Source of the DNA: Clostridium bornimense
GTDB taxonomy: Bacteria > Bacillota > Clostridia > Clostridiales > Clostridiaceae
NCBI RefSeq assembly: GCF_000577895.1
Contig: NZ_HG917868.1
Span: 744,001 to 808,000, forward strand
Length of the DNA: 64,000 nt
Reading direction: 5' to 3'
In this document: positions 7,874 to 17,508 of the stretch, piece after piece
How positions within the stretch are numbered: the first letter of the stretch is position 1
How the letters are laid out: each line of letters opens with the position of its first letter
Position numbers and translations under genes: made by a program
Notes under the pieces: generated by a model
Told to the model about the DNA's origin: nothing
Database searches by the model: none
Seen by the model: only the letters and a program-made list of their open reading frames with translations

Positions 7874-10432
7874 TTGGCAGATAATTTCGGTTTAAAAATC
7901 GGAGTGGAAGGCGAAAAGGAATTTAAAAATGCACTTCGTGATATTAACCAGGCATTTAAAGTCTTAGGTAGTGAGATGGCTCTAATCAGCTCCCAGTTTG
8001 ATAAAAATGATAAGTCCATCCAAGCCTTAACAGCGCGTAATGAAATATTAGAAAAAACGATCGATGCACAAAAAGAAAAGATAGAGACACTACGATCTGC
8101 ACTAGATAATGCCTCCACTTCTTTCGGAGAAAATGATCGTAGAACTCAAAATTGGCAGATTCAATTAAATAAAGCTTTGGCTGAGCTCAATGGCATGGAA
8201 CGAGAACTTGAAAATAACAATAAGAGTTTGCGTGATCATTCCGATGCTACAGATGAAAGTGCTGACAACATGGAAGATGCTGCTGATGCAGCCGATGAAC
8301 TTGCTGATAATGTTGATGATGTTGGCAATGAAATGGATGATGCCACTAAGAAAACCTCTGTTTTGGGAGATGTACTTAAAGCAAATCTGCTATCAGATGC
8401 CATAATCGGTGGAGTAAAAGCATTAGGCTCGGCTATTGCGGGAATAGGAAAAGCATTTGTGGGTGCGATGAAGGATGGCGTTGAATACAACGCTCAAATG
8501 GAAAGTTATACTGCATCGTTTACTACCATGCTGGGCGATGAGGCAAAAGCACAAAAGTTAGTGAATGATCTGAAAAAGGAAGCAGCGGCTACTCCATTTG
8601 GAATGCAAGATCTTGCTCAATCAGCCCAAACTCTTATGAGCTTTGGAATGTCTGCAGAAGAAGCTCAAATAAGAATGAAACAGTTGGGTGATATATCTCA
8701 GGGGGATGCCGAAAAATTCAAAAGTTTAACTTTAGCATTTGCACAGATGTCCTCAACCGGTAAGTTAACAGGGCAAGACCTAATGCAAATGATAAATGCA
8801 GGCTTTAACCCATTAGAGGAAATTTCACGTAAGACCGGAAAATCCATCGGTGAACTCAAGGAGGAAATGTCAAAAGGGGCAATTTCTGTAGACATGGTCG
8901 CGGAGGCATTTGCATCAGCAACATCAGAAGGTGGGCGTTTCTATGGTTCAATGGAAGCACAATCCAAAACTTTTTCTGGGCAAATGGCAACTCTTGAGGA
9001 TGGAGTTGCTTCGTTAAAGGGGCAGCTTGCTGAAGGGTTAACAACCATGCTTTCTGGAACTGTTCTTCCGATGGTTAATGGTTGGATTGATGAATTATCT
9101 CAAGCCTTTGAGAAAGATGGTGTTCAAGGCTTAATTGATGCTTTTGGTGGAATCTTAGAAGAAGCAGTTCAATTTATTTCTGAGCAGTTGCCAATTGTAG
9201 TGGATATTGCTTCTCAAATAATTATTTCTCTAGTTCAAGGACTTACCTCTGCATTACCGAAGATAACAGAGGCGGCTGTCATACTACTGATGACATTAGT
9301 CAATGGAATCATTGAAACTTTACCAGCACTTGTTACGGCAGGAGTACAAATGATCGGAACTATTGTCAGTGGAATTGCAGAAGCACTGCCACAGTTAATT
9401 CCGGCTGCGGTATCAGCAGTGATACAAATTGTGCAGGCACTTTTGGATAACCTACCAATGATCCTAGAGGCGGCACTTCAGCTTGTACTTGGACTAACTC
9501 AGGGTATTTTGGATGCTCTTCCAGTGTTGATTGCAGCATTGCCGGTCATTATTACTGGGATAGTAGATTTTATTATTGGTGCAATACCTCAAATAATCGA
9601 AGCGGGTATTCAACTTCTAACATCTTTAATTTCAGCTTTACCAGAAATCATCACAGTAATTGTAGAAGCAATTCCGCAAATTGTCGACGGGCTAATAACA
9701 GCGATGTTGGGCTCAATTCCGCAGTTTATTGATGCCGGAGTGCAATTGTTAGTAGCACTGGTTCAAAATCTTCCACAGATCATTTCGACTGTTATTACTG
9801 CTATACCAAAGATTGTGTCCTCTCTTGTGAATGCTATTATTGGCAGCATACCTCAGATTATTCAGGCGGGAATCATGCTGTTAGTTTCACTGATTAAGAG
9901 CCTTCCAACGATTATTGTAGAGGTTGTAAAAGCTGTACCTCAAATTATTACAGCACTGGTTAAAGGGTTTACAGGCTCAATTTGGCAAATGGCTCAGGTT
10001 GGAACCAATTTGATCAAAGGATTATGGCAGGGTATCTCAGATGCTGGAGCCTGGCTTTGGGATAAAATTTCAGGCTTTTTTGGTGGTGTTGTCGATAAAA
10101 TAAAAAATTTCTTTGGCATTCATTCACCATCTACATTATTTGCTGGTATAGGCGAAAACCTTGGAGAGGGTATTGGTGTTGGTTTTGAAAAAGCAATGAA
10201 TAGTGTTAGTAAGGATATGCAAAATGCTATCCCTACTGATTTTGACATCAACTCCAATCTGAATATGAATGGAGCTGGCATTAGTAGCAGCTATGGAACT
10301 TTTGAAGGTTCATTAATTACGATACAGCAGATGATTGTTCGAAGTGAGGACGACATTCGGAAGATTTCACAGGAGCTATACAATTTGATGCAGACAGGAT
10401 CACGAGCACAAGGAAGATTCATAACTGCATAA
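7874..10432 (+). CDS. Tail tape measure protein
   Basis: Sets tail length and is ejected with the DNA. The 852-aa protein has an N-terminal coiled coil (about 10-140, heptad-rich, very acidic at 110-140). A tape-measure core follows (about 180-400, with YTASFTTMLGDEAKAQ and ATPFGMQDLAQSAQTLMSFG). Residues about 430-700 hold a long series of hydrophobic repeats built on the theme LPxII..A..LL..LI. The C-terminus has the GIHSPSTLFAGIGENLGEG motif common in tape measures. TTG 7874 follows AAGGAGGAGGT directly upstream; an earlier in-frame TTG at 7844 lacks a ribosome site. Confidence 0.93.
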   Translation: MADNFGLKIGVEGEKEFKNALRDINQAFKVLGSEMALISSQFDKNDKSIQALTARNEILEKTIDAQKEKIETLRSALDNASTSFGENDRRTQNWQIQLNKALAELNGMERELENNNKSLRDHSDATDESADNMEDAADAADELADNVDDVGNEMDDATKKTSVLGDVLKANLLSDAIIGGVKALGSAIAGIGKAFVGAMKDGVEYNAQMESYTASFTTMLGDEAKAQKLVNDLKKEAAATPFGMQDLAQSAQTLMSFGMSAEEAQIRMKQLGDISQGDAEKFKSLTLAFAQMSSTGKLTGQDLMQMINAGFNPLEEISRKTGKSIGELKEEMSKGAISVDMVAEAFASATSEGGRFYGSMEAQSKTFSGQMATLEDGVASLKGQLAEGLTTMLSGTVLPMVNGWIDELSQAFEKDGVQGLIDAFGGILEEAVQFISEQLPIVVDIASQIIISLVQGLTSALPKITEAAVILLMTLVNGIIETLPALVTAGVQMIGTIVSGIAEALPQLIPAAVSAVIQIVQALLDNLPMILEAALQLVLGLTQGILDALPVLIAALPVIITGIVDFIIGAIPQIIEAGIQLLTSLISALPEIITVIVEAIPQIVDGLITAMLGSIPQFIDAGVQLLVALVQNLPQIISTVITAIPKIVSSLVNAIIGSIPQIIQAGIMLLVSLIKSLPTIIVEVVKAVPQIITALVKGFTGSIWQMAQVGTNLIKGLWQGISDAGAWLWDKISGFFGGVVDKIKNFFGIHSPSTLFAGIGENLGEGIGVGFEKAMNSVSKDMQNAIPTDFDINSNLNMNGAGISSSYGTFEGSLITIQQMIVRSEDDIRKISQELYNLMQTGSRAQGRFITA

Positions 10433-10445
10433 AGGAGGGCGATGT

Positions 10446-11219
10446 ATGGGCTTCATTTATAATGGTATCAATTCAAAAAATATGAAGGTAAAAGCAAAAC
10501 TTACAAGGTGGCAGGCATCGCCCGCTCTACGAAACTCGTATGAGATTGTTCCAGGAAAGGCGGGAGTTGCAGATTTTGGTTGTGATAGCTCAGAGCGGAT
10601 CATAACGATCAGCTGTAATGTATATCCTCAAAAGAGCTTTGCAGATTTAGTAAGCGTTTTAGATTCTATTGCAGAATGGCTTAATCCAATGAATGGTCTT
10701 AAGCAGCTTGTATTAGAGGATATTCCTGATCGATACTTTTATGCTCGGCTTACTGAACAAGTAGATTGTGAAAGATTACTTAGAACTGCAGGAGCCTTTG
10801 AATTAAAATTTATTTGTCCAGATCCACACGCCTATGCATTGACAGATGAACAATTTACGATTTCAAGTGTTGGTGCTCATGAAATTAAAAGGTTAACTGG
10901 GAATGCTGATTCAGAACCGGTTTATCAACTTAAGGGGACAATCAGCAGCTCATCATCCACCTACATCTCTATTACGACAAATGGCGAAGAGCTACGAGTG
11001 TTTGGAGCTTTGGCAGCAGATGAAGTGCTTGTCATTGATAGTGGATTAGTAACTGCAAAAATAACCGATGCAAACGGAAATACACTTAGAAATGGGCTTG
11101 CAGGCTTGGATGAACTTAACTTTCCTATACTGCACAAAGGTGAAAATGAAATAACAGTTTCAGTGGTGGGAGCAACATTTTCGGAGCTGAAGATTATGGC
11201 TAAAAGCAGATGGAGGTGA
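10446..11219 (+). CDS. Distal tail protein (Dit-like)
   Basis: A 257-aa beta-rich protein beginning MGFIYNGINSKNMKVKAKLTR, the typical opening of siphovirus Dit proteins, which form the hexameric hub at the tail tip. The C-terminal half resembles the galectin-like domain of these proteins. It follows the tape measure and precedes the tail-associated protein, the standard position. AAAGGAGGGCG precedes ATG 10446. Confidence 0.88.
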   Translation: MGFIYNGINSKNMKVKAKLTRWQASPALRNSYEIVPGKAGVADFGCDSSERIITISCNVYPQKSFADLVSVLDSIAEWLNPMNGLKQLVLEDIPDRYFYARLTEQVDCERLLRTAGAFELKFICPDPHAYALTDEQFTISSVGAHEIKRLTGNADSEPVYQLKGTISSSSSTYISITTNGEELRVFGALAADEVLVIDSGLVTAKITDANGNTLRNGLAGLDELNFPILHKGENEITVSVVGATFSELKIMAKSRWR

Positions 11220-11223
11220 GCTT

Positions 11224-13746
11224 GTGGCAATTAAATCAATCTTAACATCACAGACAGATTTTACAGGTGAGTTTCCTGTAAGCGAGAAGACAGTTGCTCT
11301 TTGGCGATTTAATGAAGCCGCACCAGATAGCAATAACATGCTTGCAGATGATTCTGGCCATAACAGAAACTTCTTTGTATCAGGATGGTCAGGCACATCA
11401 GCCAACTTATTATCTGGTAGATTAGGAAGATATTTTAGGCAGAATATCATTAATCCAACAAGTGAAAAGACGCATTTAGTGGCTACCAATGACGGTAGCT
11501 TTTTTAGTGATTTAGGTGAAAAGATTGTTGTTGGTGGATGGATAAACCCGACTACTTATTCTGTGGGACAGACGTATATCCCAATTTTCAATACTAGACA
11601 AGGCCCCGGCCAACCAATTTTTTATGTTTCTTTATTTCAGGGAAGGTTGCGATTAATGCTGTATAATTCTTCCGGCTCCCTGATATATGACCAGACAGAA
11701 ACACCTACTATTCCCCTAAAGAATAACGGGTGGTACTTTATTGCATCAATCATTGAGGTAAACAGCAAAAGGGTACAGAACTTACTTTGCGATCGAAGTG
11801 ATGGGGCTGTCTGGCAATCTCCAGTTCGAACATTCACGGGAGACTTAAATCAATCCTGTGTTGCGGACATTGTGATGGGGATGCATGCAAATACCTATTA
11901 TTACGCAGGAGGATTTGATGACTGGTTCTATGAAAAAGATTCTTCGCTTACCATGGAGGATCTTATTTTCTATTTTAAATCTTCAATTTTGGCAAACGGT
12001 GGAGACAGCACTGCTGATGTTGATGCTCTTGTGGACCCTGGTTCTGTCATACTAAAAGCAACAAGCGGAGTCTATGCACAAAGTGGCCAGTTTTATTCGA
12101 TAGCAGCTGCCTGTGGGCTTTCTGGAACGGGTAGAGTATCAGTTACAAGTGAATACATTGCAGGTATAACATCGATAAGCTTAGTTGAAACTTCTACATC
12201 AGATGATTTGTCTAGTTGGACTGAATGGCAGGCTATTGGAACAAGTGGGGAATTACAATCTCCAAACAGAGAATATATTCGTTATCGAATTACATTATCT
12301 ACTCAAGACACCAGTAGAACTCCTAAACTTCTTGAAATACAACTACATGATATACCAAAACCTCCTTATGAGAGACTTGGATTTGCAAGACCAGTTGTGT
12401 TGGATACTAACGGGGCTTGGGAAGCAGTGTTAGAAAATGCCTTTGATATTGTAGTAACAAGTGAAGTAAATGGCGCTGATATTCTGGAGTTTAAACTGCC
12501 ATTTCATGATTCCAAGCGAGAGACATTAGACAATGAAAAACAGGTGCAGATTGTTAATGATGTTTATCGTATTCGAACTATAACAGATGAGAAAAGCTCC
12601 GATGGAAGAGTTGTAACTCAAGTATATGCGGAAGCAGCATTTTATGATCTTTCTTTTAGTGCTGAAAAAGAACCCATGGAATTTGTTGCAGAGACACCAG
12701 AAGTCCCTATGCGCTATGCCTTACTTAATACTGGCTGGTCATTAGGAAACGTAACTGTAAATACTAAACGTACATGGCAATCAACAGAAAAGAATGCATT
12801 AGCTATCCTACGAACAATACAGAATATTCATGGAGGCGACTTGATTTTCGATAGTGCCAATCGTTTGGTACATCTCTTGACATTTGGAGGTACTGATAGT
12901 GGGGCATTATTTTGCTATAGAAAGAACATGAAAAGTATACAGCGCGTAGTGGATACTAGAAGTCTAATCACTCGCCTTTATGCTTATGGTAAAGATGGTA
13001 TGACATTTGCTTCTATCAATGGTAATAAGGAGTATGTTGAGGATTATAGCTATTCATCAGAAGTTAGAGTAGGAACGCTGGATGCTTCATCAATTAGCAA
13101 TCCCTATCAGTTGCTCGAATTTGCTAATATGCGCTTAGCTCAGTATGCAAAGCCACGAATTTCATATGTTCTTTCTGCTATGGATTTATCGGTGTTGACA
13201 GGCTATGAGCATGAGGCATGGAAGCTAGGTGATATAGTAACTGTGGATGATAAAGATTTGAATTTATCTGTCAAAACTCGTGTGGTACGCAGACAATATA
13301 ATCTCCAAGAACCATGGAAAACAGTGCTGGAGCTATCAACAACGTTAAGAGAACTAGGGGATTCATCTGCTGTTTGGGATAAAGCTGCTGATATTTTATC
13401 TTCAGCTGATGTTCTTGACCGTCAGGAAGTAAAAGACTTAGTGCCTTTTAATCATCTACGAAATTCACGAGCTGATGATGGGTTAACCTATTGGCTTAGT
13501 TCAGGCTTTACAGTGGACCCTAATAATGGTGTATCAGGATCAGCTTCTTTTAAAGCTGAGGGAGTTTTAGGAATGACAAAAAGTCTATCCCAGACTGTGT
13601 ATCCTGCAAGTAGGAAGAGTTACACATTTTCAGCGCAGATTGCATCGGAAAACCTACAGAAAGGGCCAAACGGAAAAGTTGGAATTGAAGTTGTTATTGA
13701 ATATGAGGACGGTTCGACAGAAACTAGGTTTATTGATCTATATTAG
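11224..13746 (+). CDS. Tail-associated protein: LamG-like domain plus prophage tail endopeptidase-like domain
   Basis: An 840-aa tail-tip protein with GTG start. Residues about 15-250 look like a concanavalin/LamG jelly roll (VALWRFNEAAPDSNNML; GGWINPTTYSVGQTYIPIF; FDDWFYEKDSSLTMEDL), probably binding surface glycan. A linker domain follows to about 390. The Tal/gp18-like 'prophage tail' domain (about 395-740) carries ENAFDIVVTSEVNGADILEF and the LGDIVTVDDKDLNLSVKTRV motif. The last 100 residues resemble a carbohydrate-binding module. Four bases separate it from the Dit gene. Endopeptidase activity is a family label; I do not see a proven catalytic set. Confidence 0.85.
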   Translation: MAIKSILTSQTDFTGEFPVSEKTVALWRFNEAAPDSNNMLADDSGHNRNFFVSGWSGTSANLLSGRLGRYFRQNIINPTSEKTHLVATNDGSFFSDLGEKIVVGGWINPTTYSVGQTYIPIFNTRQGPGQPIFYVSLFQGRLRLMLYNSSGSLIYDQTETPTIPLKNNGWYFIASIIEVNSKRVQNLLCDRSDGAVWQSPVRTFTGDLNQSCVADIVMGMHANTYYYAGGFDDWFYEKDSSLTMEDLIFYFKSSILANGGDSTADVDALVDPGSVILKATSGVYAQSGQFYSIAAACGLSGTGRVSVTSEYIAGITSISLVETSTSDDLSSWTEWQAIGTSGELQSPNREYIRYRITLSTQDTSRTPKLLEIQLHDIPKPPYERLGFARPVVLDTNGAWEAVLENAFDIVVTSEVNGADILEFKLPFHDSKRETLDNEKQVQIVNDVYRIRTITDEKSSDGRVVTQVYAEAAFYDLSFSAEKEPMEFVAETPEVPMRYALLNTGWSLGNVTVNTKRTWQSTEKNALAILRTIQNIHGGDLIFDSANRLVHLLTFGGTDSGALFCYRKNMKSIQRVVDTRSLITRLYAYGKDGMTFASINGNKEYVEDYSYSSEVRVGTLDASSISNPYQLLEFANMRLAQYAKPRISYVLSAMDLSVLTGYEHEAWKLGDIVTVDDKDLNLSVKTRVVRRQYNLQEPWKTVLELSTTLRELGDSSAVWDKAADILSSADVLDRQEVKDLVPFNHLRNSRADDGLTYWLSSGFTVDPNNGVSGSASFKAEGVLGMTKSLSQTVYPASRKSYTFSAQIASENLQKGPNGKVGIEVVIEYEDGSTETRFIDLY

Positions 13747-13761
13747 GAAGGAGGTAGCGCT

Positions 13762-13956
13762 ATGGCTTATTTTTCACAGACAGCTCATGCTATTACACCG
13801 AGAGGTTTTGGCAAGATAAAGTCGCTTACCATCCGTCTTTTCATTACTGATTGTACTGGTGAGGTATTCTTTACGGATATGCTTTTGCAAGGTGGCTCTG
13901 TTGCTACGGGCTGGGTTGGTCATGTGTCAGAAATACAATGGACGCTGGATGGGTAG
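13762..13956 (+). CDS. Small tail-region protein with DCTG motif
   Basis: A 64-aa protein with a good ribosome site (GAAGGAGG). It shares the pattern LxxDCTGxVxFTDxxxQxG with the following protein (here LFITDCTGEVFFTDMLLQGG), so the two probably share one small beta domain. Its stop abuts the next gene. It may be a tail-tip accessory subunit; the function is unknown to me. Confidence 0.75.
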   Translation: MAYFSQTAHAITPRGFGKIKSLTIRLFITDCTGEVFFTDMLLQGGSVATGWVGHVSEIQWTLDG

Positions 13957-13965
13957 GTGGTGCAA

Positions 13966-14547
13966 ATGTCAGTTACATTTACCAGATTTACCGAGACGAT
14001 TCATTGTAAAGAGGATAAACGAGTAGTAAGCGTAACAGTGAATCTACTTCTTGAAGATTGTACAGGCACGGTATATTTTACTGATATTCAAGCACAGGAA
14101 GGGAATCACCTTACCGGTTATACAACTAACACAGAGAGCATGCTGCAAAAATATCGGGAGAGTGAGACAATAGTTCCTGTTCGCTTTTATAACGGAGTGG
14201 TTCGTAGCGGAGAGACGATTATTCTCTTCAATCTGGGTTCAACTTCCACTGGTCTTGACTGTCATATTTATCCTAACCAAAATATGGCTGCAGGTAGTAT
14301 CCAATTGTCTCAAGGAGCAGGGGCGCACAAGGTGAAATTTAAAGAGGCAGTTAGTCCAGGTGATACCTTTTCGCTACTAGCATCAACTAGACAGTGTTTA
14401 AAGAACGGAAACCCAACTGAAAAGGAAGGTTTTTTTCAATATACAGCATCCGGTGATAGCAAACATGTGATAAAGCTAGAAGACAGAAAATCAGCCCGGG
14501 TATTATTTGAGTTTCAAGAAATGCAGGAAGGAAGTGAGCGCCTTTGA
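13966..14547 (+). CDS. Tail-region protein with DCTG motif
   Basis: A 193-aa beta-rich protein. Its first 55 residues repeat the motif of the preceding small protein (LLLEDCTGTVYFTDIQAQEG). The rest (about 60-190) looks like a separate beta domain. AGGTGG at 13955-13960 favours ATG 13966 over the in-frame GTG at 13957. It overlaps the next gene by TTGA. Probably a tail-tip or baseplate accessory; no family recognised. Confidence 0.75.
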   Translation: MSVTFTRFTETIHCKEDKRVVSVTVNLLLEDCTGTVYFTDIQAQEGNHLTGYTTNTESMLQKYRESETIVPVRFYNGVVRSGETIILFNLGSTSTGLDCHIYPNQNMAAGSIQLSQGAGAHKVKFKEAVSPGDTFSLLASTRQCLKNGNPTEKEGFFQYTASGDSKHVIKLEDRKSARVLFEFQEMQEGSERL

Positions 14548-17015
14548 TTGACTATTTAAAAGGTAAGCGTTGTATGGTCTGGAGTTTCATGGGGAATACC
14601 CGCATGTATCAAGCATTACGAGACTATGGTGATCGAATTGATACGGTGGGTATTTTTACTTTTGAAGTGGATATCACCGGGACAATAACAGAAACAGGAA
14701 CAAGCATATCCAGTATGCTTACCTATATTAACCGTTGGTCTCATATCAAATGGCTACTAACTATTATGAATCATGGTACAGCTTCTATTTTTACTGCCCT
14801 TAGAAATAATACCAATGGTGCGAAGGATAAATTTCTTACTGAGATAATTCGCATTATGAAAAAGTATCCTTGGTGTGCAGGGGTTGATATAGACTTGGAA
14901 CGTGGAGGTGGCTACGAGAACAAGGATGCTGCCAATGCCCTATTTCGTGACATATATAATACTGTCAAAGCCTATGATTCTTCTAAACTCGTTAATATTT
15001 GTTTACCGGGAATGACGGGAGTACAAGGCTCGGTTGGTGGCGAAAATTGGTGTGTCTATGAAGACTTAAATCCGTACTGCGATACGGCAGCGATTATGAG
15101 TTATGGCATGGCATGGGCTGGTTCTGCTCCGGGACCGGTATCTCCGAGGGATTGGTTGGAAGGTATTTATGATTATGCAGTTCAGGTTATGAGTCCTGAA
15201 AAAATATTTTTGGGATTGCCCGCCTATGGTTGGAACTGGAGAATACATGATACACCAGATAATCTTGGAATAACATATCGTGGTATTTCAAACACTTATT
15301 ATGCAGCAAAGCTTTGGATGACTGGAGGATATAACTTTACTGATGACGGGCCGCCACAACCAATGATACCAATCATTGCATATTGGGATGATTATGATAA
15401 GGTGCCTTGGGCCTTGCCCCATGTGTATGACTACATGGAAGGCTGGGATGCTGTTTCAAGAACATACCCATTACTTGAGGAATCCTACAATCGTCGCAGA
15501 TATTTGACCGCCTATAGTAAGCAGCAAAAAACTGAATTTGGCACAATCTATGTAGATCGTAGTGGTGGAACACCTGATAACTATTTTGGTAGTGTATCAG
15601 TTTCATCTCAATTTATTACACTTGGAGATGAAGGTGAAGCCAACTACGAATTTGAAATAGAATCTGCTGGTTTTTATGATGTAGCCATTCGCTATTCTTT
15701 TCCTTTCTGGGACAAGAATACTATCCATGTTTCGCTTGACGGAATGAATAAGGTATTTAGTGAGAGTAGGTTATGGTGGCCATACTGGAGAACAACTTGC
15801 TGGAGCTCTTTGGCTTCGGGTGTATTTCTTTCAGCTGGAACCCATACTGTCACAGTTAGTTCCTCAGTACTAGGAGTACAGTTCTACGGATTTCGGGTAT
15901 GTTCAAGCTTTACTGAAGAACCTACTGCTGGAGAGGCTGACTTCATGCTATCCCCTCGCAAGTTTAAAGATGTGAACGGTTTAATGGTTCAGCCCGATCG
16001 AGGATTTAAATTGACAACTGAAGTGCTTCGTAGAAAGCCTGATTCAGCACTAATTTGGTATGAAGACTTTAGAGATGAAAATCCGCTTCCATCCAGCTAT
16101 TGGACAACACTAAGCGGAGAGTGGGAGGTGTGGCAGAACAAGAATGATTCAGCTGCTCGCCCTTATTCACAGCTTGATGGGCATGGGAGGTTAGCGTGGA
16201 ATTATAATGGTTTCTCAGATGTCCATCTAAGAGCGAGATTAGCTTTTCCTTCAGATGGAAGTGACCGAGCAGGCATTTTTTGTGGAGATATCTTTTGCTG
16301 TTTAAACATTAATTCACAGCGTATTGAACTATATAATGGTTCTACTCTAATCGGAAGCTATGCAACCGAAATTTCTAAAACTCCATCATCAGATCTTCGC
16401 TCAAATCCAAGAATGTACACCATTGAAATGAGGATACGTAGTAATTCTGTAAGGGTTTATTCTGGAGCAAGTAGTGTTTTGCGATTCACAGCGTCGCTTG
16501 ATGGTTATTCAGGTGGTTATGCCGGAGTTCAATCTGATGGACGTATTCTATGTGAATTAATAAGATTAGGAGATGCCTGGACTTATGAACCTTATGAAAG
16601 ATTTGATGTAATCTTCCCAGATGGAACAAGAACGGAGTATGGGAGACTAGAAAGAACTGGTGTTACATGGGATAGTGAGTTTCAGGTTTTTACAGTTAAC
16701 AGTGATGTGGAGGAAGCTTCAACAAGAAGTCAGGATATTTCCATGGATTATGATTTCTTTCACTCGGGGCTTTTATCATTGATCTGTGGAAATGACTATT
16801 CAGTAAAGATTGTGCCTAAGGACATTAATGTATGGATTTCGCGCCTATTTCTCGGGGATGCTGATGGTTTCTCGATTCTTTACTACCAAGACGTGGATAG
16901 CCTAGTCTATTGGGCAAATGAGGCAGCGTATCGATGGAAGCTTAGGGGGATTGCGATATGGTCTCTGGGACAGGAGGATATGAGGTTATGGGAAGCCTTA
17001 CCTAAACAAATATAA
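14544..17015 (+). CDS. Tail protein with glycoside hydrolase family 18-type domain
   Basis: An 823-aa protein with TTG start overlapping the previous stop. Residues 1-310 are a GH18-like barrel: the signature DIDLE has Asp115, Asp117 and the catalytic acid Glu119, and AAIMSYGMAW and IFLGLPAYGWNW are further barrel strands. Beta-sandwich, carbohydrate-binding-like modules occupy about 330-640. The extreme C-terminus (about 770-823) again looks like a barrel end (LRGIAIWSLGQEDMRLWE). GH18 enzymes cleave beta-1,4 GlcNAc links, so it may degrade wall or surface glycan during adsorption; that role is inferred. Confidence 0.87.
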   Translation: MIDYLKGKRCMVWSFMGNTRMYQALRDYGDRIDTVGIFTFEVDITGTITETGTSISSMLTYINRWSHIKWLLTIMNHGTASIFTALRNNTNGAKDKFLTEIIRIMKKYPWCAGVDIDLERGGGYENKDAANALFRDIYNTVKAYDSSKLVNICLPGMTGVQGSVGGENWCVYEDLNPYCDTAAIMSYGMAWAGSAPGPVSPRDWLEGIYDYAVQVMSPEKIFLGLPAYGWNWRIHDTPDNLGITYRGISNTYYAAKLWMTGGYNFTDDGPPQPMIPIIAYWDDYDKVPWALPHVYDYMEGWDAVSRTYPLLEESYNRRRYLTAYSKQQKTEFGTIYVDRSGGTPDNYFGSVSVSSQFITLGDEGEANYEFEIESAGFYDVAIRYSFPFWDKNTIHVSLDGMNKVFSESRLWWPYWRTTCWSSLASGVFLSAGTHTVTVSSSVLGVQFYGFRVCSSFTEEPTAGEADFMLSPRKFKDVNGLMVQPDRGFKLTTEVLRRKPDSALIWYEDFRDENPLPSSYWTTLSGEWEVWQNKNDSAARPYSQLDGHGRLAWNYNGFSDVHLRARLAFPSDGSDRAGIFCGDIFCCLNINSQRIELYNGSTLIGSYATEISKTPSSDLRSNPRMYTIEMRIRSNSVRVYSGASSVLRFTASLDGYSGGYAGVQSDGRILCELIRLGDAWTYEPYERFDVIFPDGTRTEYGRLERTGVTWDSEFQVFTVNSDVEEASTRSQDISMDYDFFHSGLLSLICGNDYSVKIVPKDINVWISRLFLGDADGFSILYYQDVDSLVYWANEAAYRWKLRGIAIWSLGQEDMRLWEALPKQI

Positions 17016-17031
17016 ATTAACACACTGAACC

Positions 17032-17065
17032 AAGAGTGTTTGCGATAATGCAGACACTCTTTTTA
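17032..17065 (+). terminator. Intrinsic terminator after the tail genes
   Basis: AAGAGTGT pairs with ACACTCTT, with TGC/GCA inside the loop, followed by T-rich sequence. It separates the tail genes from the lysis cassette. Confidence 0.75.
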
Positions 17066-17097
17066 TATATGCACCAATCATGAAGGAGGTAAAAATA

Positions 17098-17508
17098 ATG
17101 AAGGAAATTTGGAGTTGGATACAAACTGCATTTACTGTACTTGGCGGACTCTTGGGATGGTTTTTAGGAGGTTTTGATGGATTTTTATATGCATTAGTGG
17201 CATTAATGGTGGCTGATTATATCACCGGTGTCATGTGTGCCATTGTTGAAAAGAAGCTATCAAGTGAAATAGGGTTTAAGGGCATCTTTAAAAAAGTGCT
17301 CATTTTTATTCTAGTTGGAATTGGACATTTGATTGATACGAACCTGATCGGAGATGGAAGTGTGCTCCGGACTGCCATTATCTTTTTCTATTGCTCCAAT
17401 GAAGGAGTATCTATGCTAGAAAATGCTGGCCGGCTAGGACTACCAATACCAGAAAAATTAAAAGATATTCTTGTTCAGTTGCATAATAAAGGAGGTAAGG
17501 AACAATGA
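17098..17508 (+). CDS. Phage holin (holin_4_1 / TcdE-UtxA type)
   Basis: Small membrane protein that permeabilises the membrane and releases the endolysin. The 136-aa product has hydrophobic segments at about 8-28 (TAFTVLGGLLGWFLGGFDG), 28-48 (LYALVALMVADYITGVMCAI) and 63-80, plus the family motif NEGVSMLENAGRLGLPIPEKL. ATG 17098 has AAGGAGG nine bases upstream; the longer frame from 17080 contains that ribosome site. It overlaps the amidase gene by ATGA, a normal holin-lysin pair. Confidence 0.92.
   Translation: MKEIWSWIQTAFTVLGGLLGWFLGGFDGFLYALVALMVADYITGVMCAIVEKKLSSEIGFKGIFKKVLIFILVGIGHLIDTNLIGDGSVLRTAIIFFYCSNEGVSMLENAGRLGLPIPEKLKDILVQLHNKGGKEQ

Noticed and set aside
8190-8405. Out-of-frame ORF inside the tape measure gene
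   Set aside because: No ribosome site and composition explained by the acidic repeat of the overlapping tape measure frame.
9231-9990. Repeated hydrophobic units in the tape measure gene as a possible DNA repeat array or CRISPR-like element
   Set aside because: Units are similar at protein level (LP-x-II-x-A theme) but diverge in DNA and have no constant spacer; this is normal tape-measure architecture.
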